The notes under the pieces are model-generated. The model saw only the letters and a program-made list of their open reading frames with translations. It was not told the origin of the DNA and searched no databases. A stretch of 64,000 nucleotides of DNA from Pseudonocardia sp. DSM 110487 (lineage in GTDB: Bacteria; Actinomycetota; Actinomycetes; Mycobacteriales; Pseudonocardiaceae): assembly GCF_019468565.1 (NCBI RefSeq), contig NZ_CP080521.1, forward strand, positions 1,054,001 through 1,118,000. The letters run 5' to 3'. Each line of letters starts with the position of its first letter. The stretch's first letter is position 1. The position numbers and the translations under genes were made by a program. This document shows, one piece after another, positions 16,801 through 25,199 of the stretch.

Positions 16801-17223
16801 TCAGAGGTACTCGGCGTCGGCGCGGTCCGTTCGCGCCGGTGTCTGGAACGGTACGAACTGGAAATGGATGCCGCCTGCGCTCGCGCTGTGCGCGTCGTTC
16901 TTGTCGGAGCCCACCTTCTCGATGGTGATCACGCCCGCGGCATCGATCGTGTCGAGCTGGGCGAGCAGCCGGGCGAGTGCGACGGACGCACCTTCCGGCG
17001 GGACGGCGGTCTGGGCAAGGGTGCGGTGCAACGCGGTGACGGTCCAGCCCTCGCGGTACCCGCTGCCGACAGAGGTGGCGAGCACGATGTCGAGCAACCA
17101 GTGCGAGGCGGTGTCCCGGAGGCCCGCGGTCGAGTGCGCCTCGATCCCGATGACGTGGTCGGCGCGCACCAACCCGTCGGAGTGGGTCTGCACCCACACG
17201 TTGATCAAGCTCACCAAAGTCAC
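16801..17223 (-). CDS. Hypothetical protein
   Basis: 140 residues, not recognised. It starts VTLVSLINVWVQTHSDGLVRAD and carries no signal peptide or clear membrane helix; the middle (ASHWLLDIVLATSVGSG) is amphipathic. GTG 17223 is preferred because GGAG lies 8 nt upstream; an ATG at 17250 would add nine residues but has no ribosome site. It sits 3 bp before the amine-oxidase gene on the same strand and 52 bp downstream of the GntR/TetR regulator's stop side, so it is probably co-transcribed with the oxidase. Confidence 0.6.
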   Translation of the reverse strand: MTLVSLINVWVQTHSDGLVRADHVIGIEAHSTAGLRDTASHWLLDIVLATSVGSGYREGWTVTALHRTLAQTAVPPEGASVALARLLAQLDTIDAAGVITIEKVGSDKNDAHSASAGGIHFQFVPFQTPARTDRADAEYL

Positions 17224-17302
17224 CTCACTCGCTCCGGACCTCTGCGTCATCGACGAGTCTTGCCGATCGCGGCCACGGTGTCCCTGGTCTGCGCCCGTCG
17301 GT

Positions 17303-18199
17303 TCAGGGCAGTACGCCGCGCAGACCGTCGAGCAGGCAGCGCAGGCCGAGCTCGAACAGGGCGTCGAGGTCGAGGTCGAAGTCGATGGAGGCGATCCGCT
17401 TGAAGTGCGGAAAGTTCTCGCCCGCCGCGAGGGCCGTGAGGGTGTCTGCGTTCGTGTCCATCCACTCGTCCGCCGTCAGGCCGCTCTCGGCCTCGGCCTG
17501 CGCCTCCGACTCGAGGTTCACCGCCATGCCGCGCACGTGGTTGAACAGCATGATGTGCACCGTGAAGGCGGCGGCCGTGTCCAGCCCGCGGCCGTCGAGC
17601 GCCTCGAGCACCCACTCGGTGTAGGCGAGCGCGCTCGGCACGAGCTGGGGGCGGGTCAGCGACATCGCGGGCGCGAGCCACGGGTGGCGGCGGAAGGCCG
17701 CCCACTCGACGCGCGCGGCGGTCTCCAGCGCGGTGCGCCAGTCCGCAGGGGGCCGCCCGGGCAGGGGCTCCTCTCCGAACGCTCGATCGATCATGAGCGT
17801 GACCAGCTCGTCCTTGCCGGCCACGTGCTGGTAGAGCGTCATCGTGGGGATTCCGAGCTCGGCGGCGATCCGGCGCATCGACAGTGTGGGGAGCCCTTCG
17901 GCGTCCGCCACCGCGATTGCGGCGCGGACGACCTCGTCGCGGGCCGGGCTCCGCGTGGTGCGGCGGCGGCCGGGGCGCTCGGTGGGCCGGGCCGCGACGA
18001 CCGTGCCGACGCCGCGCACCGATCGCAGCACGCCTTCGTCCTGCAGGAGGGACAGCGCCCTGGTGGCTGTGGCCATCGCGACGCCCCACTGGCGGGTGAG
18101 CTCGCGAGTGGACGGGACGCGATCGCCGGGCCCGAACTCGCCCGCCGCGATGCGCGCGCGGAGGTCGCCGGCGATACGGGCGGACGTGGTCTCGGTCAC
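17303..18199 (-). CDS. GntR-TetR chimeric transcriptional regulator
   Basis: 298 residues with two DNA-binding heads. Residues 1-70 are a GntR winged helix (RVPSTRELTRQWGVAMATATRAL then GVGTVV). Residues about 85-135 are a TetR helix-turn-helix (AADELGI-type: MRRIAAELGIPTMTLYQHV, then GKDELV), followed by a tetracycline-repressor-like C-terminal domain. GTG 18199 has GGAGG 7 nt upstream. A perfect palindrome CTAGTGCACTAG lies in the divergent promoter and a half site sits next to the start, so it probably represses itself and perhaps the FAD monooxygenase. Confidence 0.85.
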   Translation of the reverse strand: MTETTSARIAGDLRARIAAGEFGPGDRVPSTRELTRQWGVAMATATRALSLLQDEGVLRSVRGVGTVVAARPTERPGRRRTTRSPARDEVVRAAIAVADAEGLPTLSMRRIAAELGIPTMTLYQHVAGKDELVTLMIDRAFGEEPLPGRPPADWRTALETAARVEWAAFRRHPWLAPAMSLTRPQLVPSALAYTEWVLEALDGRGLDTAAAFTVHIMLFNHVRGMAVNLESEAQAEAESGLTADEWMDTNADTLTALAAGENFPHFKRIASIDFDLDLDALFELGLRCLLDGLRGVLP

Positions 18200-18220
18200 G
18201 TGGCGGCCTCCATAGGGCGG

Positions 18221-18275
18221 GTGCACTAGAGCGGCTGCGCCTGCTCCGGTGCTCGTTCACAAGCTAGTGCACTAG
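18221..18275. promoter_or_regulatory. Candidate operator of the GntR-TetR regulator
   Basis: Perfect palindrome CTAGTGCACTAG at 18264-18275, and the half site GTGCACTAG at 18221-18229, within 25-80 bp upstream of the regulator start. The GT-N-AC core fits GntR-family operators. Confidence 0.5.
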
Positions 18276-18336
18276 TGCTCTTCGGCTGAATCAGCAGGTC
18301 AGCGGCGATAGCGACGTTGTGCTGCGGTGCATGTAC

Positions 18337-18380
18337 ACCGTACGGTCACTCATGTCAGCGAATCGAGGGGAGCCGTACGG
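18337..18380. promoter_or_regulatory. Paired CCGTACGG boxes before the FAD monooxygenase
   Basis: ACCGTACGGT (18337-18346) and CCGTACGG (18373-18380) are two copies of a short palindrome 36 bp apart (between the starts of the CCGTACGG cores 18338 and 18373, about 35 bp). The second abuts the GTG start. They look like TetR-type operator cores and differ from the GntR-like site, so a second regulator or the TetR head could use them. Confidence 0.4.
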
Positions 18381-19603
18381 TGCACGAAAAGGATGTCCTG
18401 ATCTCCGGTGGTGGGATCGCAGGCCCCGCCCTCGCCCACTGGCTGGTCCGCACCGGCTACCGGCCCACGATCGTCGAGCGCGCGCCCGCGCCGCGTCCCG
18501 GCGGCCAGACGGTCGACCTGCGGGGCGCCGGCCGCACGGTGGTCGAGCGGATGGGTCTGCTGCCCGCCGTCCGCGCGGTCACGGTCGAGGAGCGCGGTGT
18601 CGCCTACGTCGACACGGCAGGCCGGTGGCTCGGGCAGATGTCCGCCGAGGCGTTCGGCGGGGAGGGCGTCATCGCCGAGATCGAGGTGATGCGCGGCGAT
18701 CTCGCCCATGTCCTCCTCGATGCCGCCCGGCACGACGTCGAGTACCTGTACGACGACGCGATCACCGCGATCGAGCAGGACGAGGGCGGTGTCACGGTGC
18801 GGTTCGAGCGCTCGGCCGAGCGTCGGTTCGGGCTCGTGGTCGGCGCCGACGGGCTGCACTCCGGGGTCAGGGCGCTCGCCTTCGGGCCGGAGGAGCGGTT
18901 CGTGCGGCCGCTCGGGTGCGTCACGGCGTTCTTCACGGTGCCCGACCGGTACGAGCTCGACGGGTGGATGCGGATGTACAACGCGCCGGGCACCATGCTC
19001 GCGCTGCGCCCGGACCGCGTGCCGGGCACGGTCAAAGCCCTGATGGGCTTCCGCACGCCGCCCGCGGGCGTCCATCGGCGCGACCCGGCCGCCCAGCGCG
19101 CGCTGCTCACCCGCACGTTCGCCGGCACCGGATGGGTGGCCGACCAGGTGCTCGCCGACCTGCGGGACAGCACCGACCTGGTCGTCGAGGAGATCGGCCA
19201 GACGCGCATGGAGTCGTGGTCGTCGGGGCGGGTGGTCCTGCTCGGCGACGCGGCCTGGTGCCCGTCGCCGCTGTCCGGCCTCGGTACCAGCACCGCGCTC
19301 GTCGGGGCGTACGTGCTCGCCGGCGAACTCGCGCGCGCCGCGGGCGACCACCGGGCCGCCTTCGCCGCGTACGAGCACGTGATGCGGCCCTACATCGTCC
19401 AGGCGCAGGAACTCCCGCCCGGCGGCGTGAACGGCTTCGTGCCCTCCTCGCGGCTCTCGATCGCCTTGCGCGTGTGGGCGGTCCGGATGATGAACCACTG
19501 GCCGCTGCGGAACCTCATGGCGGCCCAGTTCGGCAAGTCGGACGCGATCGAGCTGCCCGAGTACGAGATGCCGATTCCGACGAACGGCGCGTTCGTCGGA
19601 TAG
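18380..19603 (+). CDS. FAD-dependent aromatic monooxygenase (PHBH/TetX-like)
   Basis: 407 residues from GTG 18380 (VHEKDVLISGGGIAG), with GAGGGGAG about 8 nt upstream. Motifs: FAD GxGxxG as SGGGIAGPALAHWL, the DG motif GLVVGADGLHSGVR and the second FAD motif VVLLGDAAWCPSPLSGLG. Class A flavoprotein monooxygenases hydroxylate aromatic compounds or polyketides or modify antibiotics using NAD(P)H and O2. It diverges from the GntR-TetR regulator, suggesting induction by a substrate or drug-like ligand. No substrate can be assigned. Confidence 0.88.
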   Translation: MHEKDVLISGGGIAGPALAHWLVRTGYRPTIVERAPAPRPGGQTVDLRGAGRTVVERMGLLPAVRAVTVEERGVAYVDTAGRWLGQMSAEAFGGEGVIAEIEVMRGDLAHVLLDAARHDVEYLYDDAITAIEQDEGGVTVRFERSAERRFGLVVGADGLHSGVRALAFGPEERFVRPLGCVTAFFTVPDRYELDGWMRMYNAPGTMLALRPDRVPGTVKALMGFRTPPAGVHRRDPAAQRALLTRTFAGTGWVADQVLADLRDSTDLVVEEIGQTRMESWSSGRVVLLGDAAWCPSPLSGLGTSTALVGAYVLAGELARAAGDHRAAFAAYEHVMRPYIVQAQELPPGGVNGFVPSSRLSIALRVWAVRMMNHWPLRNLMAAQFGKSDAIELPEYEMPIPTNGAFVG

Positions 19604-19622
19604 GTTCCGACCCCACGCATGT

Positions 19623-19664
19623 CTGAGGGCTGCGCGCGCCGCGAAGCAAGCGGGGAGCCCTCAG
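19623..19664. terminator. Inverted repeat between convergent genes
   Basis: CTGAGGGCT (19623-19631) pairs perfectly with AGCCCTCAG (19656-19664) around a GC-rich loop, between the monooxygenase and xseB stops. Probable bidirectional terminator. Confidence 0.5.
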
Positions 19665-19686
19665 TGACACGGCAGCGCCGTTCGTC

Positions 19687-19716
19687 GGAACGGAACGGCC
19701 TGGAACGGAACGGCCT
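19687..19716. repeat. Tandem duplication of a 15-bp unit at the xseB stop
   Basis: GGAACGGAACGGCCT occurs twice head to tail, the second copy ending on the first base of the xseB stop triplet. Likely simple slippage. Confidence 0.6.
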
Positions 19717-19934
19717 CAGTCGGAGGCCTCTGCCTCGTCCAGCACCTTCTGCACGCGTTCCCTGGCGCCGGCCAGCTGCTCCTCGCAGCGGCGAGCCAGC
19801 GCTTCGCCGCGCTCCCACAGCGCCACGGACTCGTCGAGGCCGAGGCCGCCTGCCTCCAGGGCGCGCACCACCTCGGCGAGCTCGTCGCGGGCTTGCTCGT
19901 AGCCCAGCCCGTCGACGGCAGGGCGTTCCGTCAT
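19716..19934 (-). CDS. xseB: Exodeoxyribonuclease VII small subunit
   Basis: 72 residues, typical for XseB: a helical protein with GYEQARDELAEVVRALE near the N-terminus, LDESVALWERGEALARRCE in the middle and an acidic end (LDEAEASD). It associates with several XseA-bound copies to form ExoVII, which degrades single-stranded DNA. The ATG at 19934 overlaps the xseA stop (ATGA), so the two are coupled. The order xseA-xseB on one strand is the usual one. Confidence 0.93.
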   Translation of the reverse strand: MTERPAVDGLGYEQARDELAEVVRALEAGGLGLDESVALWERGEALARRCEEQLAGARERVQKVLDEAEASD

Positions 19935-21208
19935 GGAGTACTCGCCTTCTTCCTCGTACGTGCGCCGTTCCGTTTCGCGGCGGGTTCGCCGACGGTGGCG
20001 GCCACGGCTCCGTCGGCCACGCGGATCCGCAGCCGATCGCCCGCCCCGACCTCGCCGACCGAGCGCAGCACGGGCAGCGGGCCTGCGCCGTCGTCGGTGA
20101 CCCGCTGGACGACCGCGTAGCCCCTGGCGAGGGTGGCGGCAGGGCCGAGTGTGGCCAGCCGGGCGCGTACGTGGTCGAGGTCGTGGGCGCGCCGATCCAG
20201 CCCGCGCTCGACGCACGCGCGCGCGGCGTCGCGGAGCCGCTCGACCTCTACGGCGCGGGCGTCGATGACGCGCAGCGGCTCGGCGAGCACCGGGCGGCCG
20301 CGCAAAGCGGAGAGCAGCCGCTCCTCGCGGTCCACCCAGCCCGCAAGTGCCCGGCGGGCCCGGTCGCGCAGGCCGGCGATCCGGGCGGTCTCCTCGGCGA
20401 TGTCGGGCACGAGCCTGCGGCCGGCCTCGGTGGGGGTGGAGCAGCGGACATCGGCGACGTGGTCGACCAGCGGAGTGTCCGGCTCGTGCCCGATCGCCGA
20501 GACCACAGGGGTGCGGCAGTCGGCGACGGCGCGGCAGAGCGTCTCGTCGGAGAAAGGCAACAGGTCCTCGACGCTCCCGCCGCCGCGGGCCAGCACGATG
20601 ACGTCCACGTCCGGGTCGCGATCCAGCACGCCGAGCGCGTCGACGATCTGCGGCACGGCCAGCGCGCCCTGCACCGCGACCGACTCGATCCGGAACCGGA
20701 CCGCGGGCCAGCGGGCCTGCGCGTTCGTCACGACGTCGTGCTCCGCGGCCGACGCGCGGCCCGTGACCAGCCCGATGCAGCGTGGCAGGAACGGCGGGCG
20801 CCGCTTTCGGGCCGCGTCGAACAGGCCTTCGGCGGCCAGCAGCCTGCGCAACCGCTCGATGCGGGCGAGCAGCTCCCCGATCCCGACGGCGCGGATGTCG
20901 TCGACGCGCAGCGACAGCGTGCCGCGGCCGAGGAAGAACGACGGCTTGCCGTGCACCACGACCCGGTTGCCCTCGGCCACCGCGGGGCCGCCGTCGCGCA
21001 CCAGGCCGATCGGGGCGGTGAGCTGCAGCGACACGTCAGCGGCGGGGTCGCGCAGCACCAGGAACGCGGTGCCGGTGCCGGCTCGTGCCGTCACCTGCGC
21101 GAGCTGGCCCTCCACCCACACCGCGCCGAGCCGGTCGACCCACTCGGCGATCTTGCGGGCCACCGTGCGCACCGGCCACGGCTGCTCCGGTGAGGTCGGG
21201 GCACTCAC
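19931..21208 (-). CDS. xseA: Exodeoxyribonuclease VII large subunit
   Basis: 425 residues. N-terminal OB-fold (WVEGQLAQVTARAGTGTAF, LQLTAPIGLV), then the catalytic region with IGLVTGRASAAEHDVV, VIVLARGGGSVEDL, FSDETLCRAV and SAIGHEPDTPLVDHVAD, then a coiled helical arm and ARGYAVV near the end. It digests ssDNA in both directions during mismatch repair and damage processing. The GTG at 21208 overlaps the stop of the upstream lipid-droplet gene (GTGA), so this is a three-gene coupled operon. Confidence 0.95.
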   Translation of the reverse strand: MSAPTSPEQPWPVRTVARKIAEWVDRLGAVWVEGQLAQVTARAGTGTAFLVLRDPAADVSLQLTAPIGLVRDGGPAVAEGNRVVVHGKPSFFLGRGTLSLRVDDIRAVGIGELLARIERLRRLLAAEGLFDAARKRRPPFLPRCIGLVTGRASAAEHDVVTNAQARWPAVRFRIESVAVQGALAVPQIVDALGVLDRDPDVDVIVLARGGGSVEDLLPFSDETLCRAVADCRTPVVSAIGHEPDTPLVDHVADVRCSTPTEAGRRLVPDIAEETARIAGLRDRARRALAGWVDREERLLSALRGRPVLAEPLRVIDARAVEVERLRDAARACVERGLDRRAHDLDHVRARLATLGPAATLARGYAVVQRVTDDGAGPLPVLRSVGEVGAGDRLRIRVADGAVAATVGEPAAKRNGARTRKKASTP

Positions 21209-21798
21209 CCTTCGGTGACCGTCGTGATCCGGTTGGAGAGCATCGTGACGAACGGCGCCCGGTTGTCGTGCGTGGTCTCCCACTCGAGCAGGGCGCGCAG
21301 GTCGTCCGCGGTCAGGTGCCGCAGCCGTCCGCGCAACTGCGGGATCGTCAGGTCCTGGTAGCCGGGAAGCGCGTTCGGCCCGGACCCCTCCGAGACGGGA
21401 GGCTCGGCGCGGTCTGGGGTGTCGCCCTCCGCGGCCGCCGCGGTGGTCGCCGCCGCCGTCTCGACGGCGGTGTCGACGGGCGGGTCCGGCTCCCGGTGCG
21501 GCCGCAGCTCGGTGACCCCGCCCGACCCGTTGCCGGAGCCAGGCGACTCGTCCTCGTCGTCGAAGGTCGCCCATCCGGGCCGCTCATCGACGGGCCGGAG
21601 CGTGCTCAGGGCCTGGTCACCCTTGATCGCCAGCTCCGTGACCTTCTGCTGCACGCGCATGGACGCCTGCAGGGCTTGGCTGACGGCGGTGACGGGCAGC
21701 TCGACCACGAGGCGCGGCAGCTCCCTGGCCTGTTCGACGGCGGACGCGACGAGGCCGGCGGCGACGCGGACCGGCAGCGGCAGCGGACTCATGCTCAC
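21205..21798 (-). CDS. Lipid droplet-associated-type protein
   Basis: 197 residues. The amphipathic N-terminal helix region (LPVRVAAGLVASAVEQAREL, then LVVELPVTAVSQALQASMRVQ) resembles the actinobacterial lipid-droplet-associated proteins found beside xseA and ispH; an acidic Ala/Thr/Pro-rich linker follows (about 90-140), then a conserved C-terminal helical segment (LPGYQDLTIPQLRGRLRHL, LRALLEWETTHDNRAPFV). The role is probably structural, on neutral-lipid inclusions. The C-terminal part resembles a small helical domain of unknown function. It is coupled to xseA. Confidence 0.7.
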   Translation of the reverse strand: MSMSPLPLPVRVAAGLVASAVEQARELPRLVVELPVTAVSQALQASMRVQQKVTELAIKGDQALSTLRPVDERPGWATFDDEDESPGSGNGSGGVTELRPHREPDPPVDTAVETAAATTAAAAEGDTPDRAEPPVSEGSGPNALPGYQDLTIPQLRGRLRHLTADDLRALLEWETTHDNRAPFVTMLSNRITTVTEG

Positions 21799-21890
21799 AG
21801 TCTCCCCCGCGGTACCACCCTCACAACCCCCGGGCCCGTCGAAGAAAGTGCGGTTCGTCCCTGTCCGGAGCTGTGCGGGCGGCCGGTCCG

Positions 21891-21896
21891 TAGGCT
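21891..21896 (+). promoter_or_regulatory. Leaderless-type -10 box of ispH
   Basis: TAGGCT ends 6 nt before the ispH ATG and no Shine-Dalgarno sequence is present, the signature of a leaderless actinobacterial mRNA. Confidence 0.5.
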
Positions 21897-21902
21897 GGGG
21901 GC

Positions 21903-22859
21903 ATGTCGGGTGCTACGAAGCGCGTCCTGCTGGCCGCGCCGCGCGGGTACTGCGCAGGCGTCGACCGGGCCGTCGAGGCCGTCGAGCAGGCGCTCGAGCA
22001 GCACGGACCGCCGGTCTACGTGCGCAAGCAGATCGTGCACAACGTGCACGTCGTCGAGACCCTCATCGAGCGCGGCGCGATCTTCGTGGACGAGGCCGAC
22101 GAGGTGCCGGAGGGTGCGCTCGTCGTGTTCTCCGCCCACGGTGTCTCACCCGCGGTGCGGGACCAGGCGAAGGACCGCGGGCTGCGCACGATCGACGCCA
22201 CCTGCCCACTCGTCACGAAGGTGCACGGGGAGGCCAAGCGCTTCGCCCGCGAGGACTACGACATCCTCCTCGTCGGCCACCACGGGCACGAGGAGGTCGA
22301 GGGCACGGCCGGCGAGGCGCCCGAGCACATCCAGCTCGTGGAGACCGCCGACGACGTCGCGAACGTCGAGGTTCGCGACCCCGAGAAGGTCGTGTGGCTC
22401 TCGCAGACCACGCTCTCGGTCGACGAGACGATGGAGACGGTGCGGGCGCTGCGCGAGCGGTTCCCCGCGCTGCAGAACCCCCCGAGCGACGACATCTGCT
22501 ACGCCACGCAGAACCGGCAGGTGGCGGTGAAGGCGATGGCGCCGCAGTGCGACCTCGTGCTCGTCGTCGGATCGAAGAACTCCTCCAACTCGGTGCGGCT
22601 CGTCGAGGTGGCGCTCACCGCGGGCGCCGGGGCCGGGCACCTCATCGACTACGCCCGCGAGATCGACGACGCCTGGCTGGAGGGCGTCAGCACGATCGGG
22701 CTCACGAGCGGCGCGTCGGTACCCGAGGTGCTCGTGCGCGGCGTGCTCGCCCACCTCGCCGAGCGCGGCTGGGAGTCGGTGGAGGAGGTCACCACCGCAG
22801 AGGAGACCCTCAGGTTCTCGCTGCCTCGCGAGCTGCGCCCCGCGCGCTCGGCCCGCTAG
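21903..22859 (+). CDS. ispH: 4-hydroxy-3-methylbut-2-enyl diphosphate reductase
   Basis: 318 residues. The three Cys ligands of the iron-sulfur cluster are visible in PRGYCAGVDRAVEAVE, DATCPLVTKVHGEA and DICYATQNRQVAV. Other conserved parts: VFSAHGVSPAVR, LVGHHGHEEVEGT and VVGSKNSSNSVRL. IspH makes IPP and DMAPP in the last MEP-pathway step in the cytosol. It diverges from the xseA operon; transcription is probably leaderless. The gene is complete and looks functional. Confidence 0.96.
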   Translation: MSGATKRVLLAAPRGYCAGVDRAVEAVEQALEQHGPPVYVRKQIVHNVHVVETLIERGAIFVDEADEVPEGALVVFSAHGVSPAVRDQAKDRGLRTIDATCPLVTKVHGEAKRFAREDYDILLVGHHGHEEVEGTAGEAPEHIQLVETADDVANVEVRDPEKVVWLSQTTLSVDETMETVRALRERFPALQNPPSDDICYATQNRQVAVKAMAPQCDLVLVVGSKNSSNSVRLVEVALTAGAGAGHLIDYAREIDDAWLEGVSTIGLTSGASVPEVLVRGVLAHLAERGWESVEEVTTAEETLRFSLPRELRPARSAR

Positions 22860-22879
22860 CGATCAGGCCCCGCCAGTGA

Positions 22880-23512
22880 TCAAGCACTGAGCGGGCGCTG
22901 CAGCACGATCCGCAGCAGGCCGAGCACCAGCACGGTCCCGGTGGTCCACGCCATCACCGGGAACGCGTTGACCAGCGGTGCCCCGATCACCAGTAGCTGT
23001 TCTGCCACCCCCTGGCCGGGGCGGGGATTGCCGGCCATCAGCACCACCACCGGCACGGCGGCGGCCACGAGCAACGGCGGCTGGACCATCGGTCCGAAGA
23101 GCCCGCTGCGGCGCACCCAGATCACCGCGAGCACGCAACCGCTGATGTGGCAGACCGTGAAGACGGTGCTGAGGTTGCCGATCCGGGTCAGGTCGACGAG
23201 AACGCCGATCGCGGTGAGCGCCGCCGCGATCCCGACCGCCGCGATCGGCGGCACGCCCAGCACGGTGGGCAGCGCCGAGCGATCGGCCATCGGCCACCGC
23301 CCACCCGTTCCACGCTCCGGCTCCGATTTGCTCGCGGGCTTCTCCGGAGGGGTCGGGGACCTGCGCGCTTTCATCGGTGCGCCGCCGTCGGCGGCCCGGC
23401 TGCTACGGGCCTTCGTGCCGGGGGCGCCGGACCGGGAGCGGGCGGCGCTGCCACGTGCGGAGTCGGCGGACGGGCGGCGTCGGGGGGTGCGCTCGCCTGC
23501 CGGGTCGGTCAT
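22880..23512 (-). CDS. DUF6542 membrane protein
   Basis: 210 residues. A long basic, disordered N-terminus (1-75, rich in Arg, Ser, Pro) precedes four hydrophobic helices: LPTVLGVPPIAAVGIAAAL, a second around TVCHISGCVLAVIWV, a third LLVAAAVPVVVLMAG and a fourth around MAWTTGTVLVLGLLRIVL. The function of this actinobacterial family is unknown. The ATG at 23512 overlaps the rmuC stop, so the two are co-translated; the gene converges on ispH. The intervening 20 bp carries no clear terminator. Confidence 0.7.
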   Translation of the reverse strand: MTDPAGERTPRRRPSADSARGSAARSRSGAPGTKARSSRAADGGAPMKARRSPTPPEKPASKSEPERGTGGRWPMADRSALPTVLGVPPIAAVGIAAALTAIGVLVDLTRIGNLSTVFTVCHISGCVLAVIWVRRSGLFGPMVQPPLLVAAAVPVVVLMAGNPRPGQGVAEQLLVIGAPLVNAFPVMAWTTGTVLVLGLLRIVLQRPLSA

Positions 23513-25047
23513 CCCGTCACGGTAGCTCGCGACTCACCGCGTCCGTCGCCGCCAGTGCGTTCACCCGGCCGGTCGACGCGGTTGAGCTCGTGCAACGCGA
23601 TCAGTGAGTCGGCGGCCGACGCAACCAGCTCCGGGGCGGCCACGGTGCGCGGCGCGCGTTCGATCTGGGTGAGCTCGTCGATGTCGCCGTCGGCCGCCCC
23701 CAGGTCGGTGAGCTTGCGCGCCGTGACCAGTACCCGCGCCTCGAGCGACGACACTGTCTGGTTGTAGCTCGCCACGGCCGAGTCGAGGCTGCGGCCGAGC
23801 TTGGCGACGTGGGTGCCCATCGTCGCGAGCCTGCTGTGCAGCTCCTTGCCCAGCTGGTGCACCTGCGCGGCGTTGCGCGCGAGCGCTTCCTGCCGCCACG
23901 TGTAGGCGACGGTGCGCAGCAGCGCGATCAGCGTGGTGGGCGTGGCGATCACGACGTTGCTCGAGAACGAGTACTCCAGGAGTGCCGGATCGGACTGCAG
24001 GGCGGCCTCCAGGAACGGGTCGCCCGGCACGAACAGCACCACGAACTCCGGCGACGGCTGGAACGCGGCCCAGTAGCTCTTCGCGCTGAGCGCGTCGACG
24101 TGCTGGCGCAGTTGACGGGCGTGGGCGGTGAGGCGCTCCCGATGGACGTCGGGATCGCGGGACTCCACGGCCTCCAGGTACGCGGCGAACGGTACCTTCG
24201 CGTCCACCACGACCTGCTTGCCGCCCGCGAGGTGCACGACGAGGTCGGGGCGCAATCCGCCGTCCTCGCCCTGCGCGACGACCTGGGTGGAGAAGTCGCA
24301 GTGCTCGACCATCCCCGCCAGCTGCACGATCCGCTCCAGCTGCAGCTCACCCCACCGCCCGCGCACCTGCGGCGCCCGCAGCGCGTTGACCAGCTGCTTC
24401 GTCTCGTCCTGCAGCCGCTCCGAGCTGGCGCGCATCGCGGTGACCTGCTCGCGCAGCCCCGCGTAGGCCGACTCGCGCTCCTTCTCGACGGTGCGCAGCT
24501 GGCCCTCCACCCGCTGCAGGGTGGCGGCCACCGGGTCCAGCAGCTTGCCGATCGCCTGGGCGCGGGCCGTGGCGTCACCGTCGGCCTTCGCGGTGAGCGC
24601 CGCCGTCGCCTCCTTGATCCGGCCCTCCGCCAACGCGACGAACTGCTCGTTGTTGCGGGCCAGCGCGTCGGCCGACAGGGCCTGGAACGCCTGCTTCAGC
24701 TCGGCGTCGCGCCGGGTGAGCATGGCCTCCCGCTGCGCGCCCGCTTCCCGTTCGCTGCGCAGCGCCGCCGCGGCGGCCGCAGCCTCCGCCTCTGCCTTGC
24801 GAAGCCGGTCGACCGCGAGGTCGTGCGTGGCGGTCAGCTCGTCGAGCCGCTGCACGAGACCGGCCCGCTCGGCGCGCAAGCCCGCGGCGTCGGCCCGGAG
24901 CATCGCCGTGGCGTCGGCGGTGGCCCGCGCGGCCTCGGATGCGGTGAGCCGGGCCCGGGTCGTCAGGAGGAACCACACGGCACCCGCGCCGAGCACTGCG
25001 CCCAGGATCAGGCCGATGAGCAGCACGGATACGGTCGCGGTGTCCAT
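23509..25047 (-). CDS. rmuC: DNA recombination protein RmuC
   Basis: 512 residues. An N-terminal membrane anchor (VSVLLIGLILGAVLGAGAVW), a long coiled coil rich in Ala, Glu and Arg (about 30-230), and the RmuC nuclease-like domain: VRGRWGELQLERIVQLAGM, DLVVHLAGGKQVVVDAKVP, SPEFVVLFVPGDPFLEAAL and TLIALLRTVAYTWRQEALA. RmuC limits rearrangements at inverted repeats in E. coli. The ATG at 25047 begins just before the anchor helix. In an operon with DUF6542. A perfect 20-bp palindrome lies about 100 bp upstream. Confidence 0.93.
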   Translation of the reverse strand: MDTATVSVLLIGLILGAVLGAGAVWFLLTTRARLTASEAARATADATAMLRADAAGLRAERAGLVQRLDELTATHDLAVDRLRKAEAEAAAAAAALRSEREAGAQREAMLTRRDAELKQAFQALSADALARNNEQFVALAEGRIKEATAALTAKADGDATARAQAIGKLLDPVAATLQRVEGQLRTVEKERESAYAGLREQVTAMRASSERLQDETKQLVNALRAPQVRGRWGELQLERIVQLAGMVEHCDFSTQVVAQGEDGGLRPDLVVHLAGGKQVVVDAKVPFAAYLEAVESRDPDVHRERLTAHARQLRQHVDALSAKSYWAAFQPSPEFVVLFVPGDPFLEAALQSDPALLEYSFSSNVVIATPTTLIALLRTVAYTWRQEALARNAAQVHQLGKELHSRLATMGTHVAKLGRSLDSAVASYNQTVSSLEARVLVTARKLTDLGAADGDIDELTQIERAPRTVAAPELVASAADSLIALHELNRVDRPGERTGGDGRGESRATVTG

Positions 25048-25145
25048 CCGACCAGCGTCACGGACCGGACGGCCGATCCGCGGAAGGCACGCGGAACGCG
25101 GACGGATTGATCGCTGAACGGTCGAACGAACGGTCGAACCCCAGC

Positions 25146-25195
25146 GAGTCGTGAGTGGATACGCGTGCCATAGCGCGCGTATCCACTCACGACTC
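25146..25195. terminator. Perfect 20-bp inverted repeat downstream of ogt
   Basis: Arms 25146-25165 and 25176-25195 are exact reverse complements (GAGTCGTGAGTGGATACGCG) around a 10-nt loop. It begins 5 bp beyond the ogt stop and precedes rmuC. Most likely a terminator; the exact pairing and lack of a U tract are notable. Confidence 0.6.
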
Positions 25196-25199
25196 CAGA

